A DNA stretch of 7,402 bases, from positions 1 through 7,402 of the forward strand of contig JAHHLF010000291.1 of assembly GCA_018679315.1 (NCBI GenBank). The letters run 5' to 3'. Source of the stretch: Bacteroidia bacterium (lineage in GTDB: Bacteria > Bacteroidota > Bacteroidia > Flavobacteriales > Flavobacteriaceae). Positions 7,088 to 7,402 of this stretch are shown in pieces. Position 1 is the first letter of the stretch, and each line of letters starts with the position of its first letter. Both the position numbers and the translations under genes were made by a program. Under the pieces are notes generated by a model that saw nothing but the letters and a program-made list of their open reading frames with translations, searched no databases and was not told the DNA's origin.

Positions 7088-7284
7088 TAAGATTTGGGCG
7101 GTTATTAAACCATGTCTAAAGTACAAGATAGATGTATCCATTTTTGGATTATGTTGTGTAACTATGAATTTTTGTTGTGAAAAGTTGACATTTTTTCCGG
7201 CCATGTATTTCATCGGATTTATTGGTATTTCATGGAGAAAAAATGAGCGACTTCTAAGATGTATGCCGATGTGTCCTAAAAAAG

Positions 7285-7317
7285 AAAAGAGCCTTATCGG
7301 ATCGACAAAGCTCTTTT
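7285..7317. terminator. Second terminator-like hairpin, better oriented for the minus strand
   Basis: AAAAGAGC (7285-7292) and GCTCTTTT (7310-7317) form an 8-base-pair outer stem. Inside it, TT/AA and TCG/CGA pairs continue the helix across two single mismatches to a GAT loop. Read on the minus strand, the stem is followed by TTTTCTTTTTT, a good U-tract, so it could terminate a transcript entering from beyond the right edge. Read on the plus strand it has only TTTT before ACG. Confidence 0.6.
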
Positions 7318-7325
7318 ACGAGAAC

Positions 7326-7340
7326 ACTATATGAAAATGA
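7326..7340 (+). repeat. 15-base direct repeat, copy 2
   Basis: This is identical to 7073-7087 and again begins exactly 8 bases after a hairpin arm. The following bases remain similar (AAAAATT here, TAAGATT in copy 1). The ATG at 7331-7333 opens an 8-codon frame (MKMKKLTS) ending in TAA. It may be a leader-like mini-frame or only an AT-rich start-like sequence. Confidence 0.75.
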
Positions 7341-7402
7341 AAAAATTAACTTCTTAATTCTTCTACGAATATAGTGTGGTCCTGTCCTGTGAGGAAATTA
7401 TT

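Larger units (their letters stand above)
6768..7402. other. Long intergenic region without a convincing protein gene
   Basis: These 635 bases upstream of the histidine kinase contain only very short frames on both strands. They hold an imperfect inverted repeat at 6931-6958, a strong hairpin at 7034-7064, a second hairpin at 7285-7317, and two copies of a 15-base sequence placed identically after the hairpins. The kinase promoter must lie in the left part, but I found no exact TAnnTTTG element on the minus strand. The right end probably contains the upstream region of a gene beyond the window. No tRNA, rRNA, CRISPR or insertion-sequence signature is visible. Confidence 0.7.

Noticed and set aside
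7203..7334. A 43-codon plus-strand frame (MYFIGFIGIS... to TGA) whose stop overlaps the ATG of the second repeat copy (ATGA).
   Set aside because: It runs straight through the second hairpin, has no recognisable domain or ribosome-binding site, and its length is within chance for this composition.
6768..7402. Search for CRISPR repeats, tRNA genes, insertion-sequence ends or a toxin-antitoxin pair in the noncoding region.
   Set aside because: Only two copies of a 15-base repeat, no cloverleaf or CCA-end pattern, no transposase frame, and no small gene pair with convincing starts.

Overview
The window looks like a chromosomal segment of a Bacteroidota member, most likely of the Flavobacteriaceae. 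The base composition is moderate to AT-rich. Shine-Dalgarno sequences are weak or absent. Signal peptides end in the 'AQ' style common in the phylum. The menaquinone enzymes are the short Bacteroidota-type forms, and the histidine kinase has a TPR-TM-HisKA_2 layout typical of the group. The genus cannot be fixed from this stretch.

Left part (1-3259, minus strand): a tightly packed operon read right to left. It runs menC (o-succinylbenzoate synthase), a CPBP-family membrane protease-like protein, menE (o-succinylbenzoate-CoA ligase), and the start of a secreted M24-type peptidase that leaves the window at base 1. The menC and CPBP genes share one base (TAATG), CPBP and menE overlap by 32 bases, and menE and the peptidase are 7 bases apart. 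MenC and MenE catalyse consecutive steps of menaquinone synthesis: SHCHC to o-succinylbenzoate, then to o-succinylbenzoyl-CoA. The other men genes are not in the window.

Middle (3260-4781): a 46-base divergent promoter region separates menC from a plus-strand classical short-chain dehydrogenase. That gene runs head-on into a minus-strand metallo-beta-lactamase-fold hydrolase (UPF0173/UlaG-like). The two stop codons abut with no base between them.

Right part (4806-7402): a 653-residue sensor histidine kinase (periplasmic TPR region, coiled coil, one TM segment, HisKA_2 and HATPase domains) lies 24 bases upstream of the hydrolase and probably shares its transcript. No response regulator is present. 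The last 635 bases (6768-7402) hold no convincing protein gene but contain several structured elements. The clearest are two terminator-like hairpins, each followed after exactly 8 bases by the same 15-base sequence containing ATGAAAATGA. The two copies are 253 bases apart. This repeated hairpin/start-like module is the least explained signal in the window.
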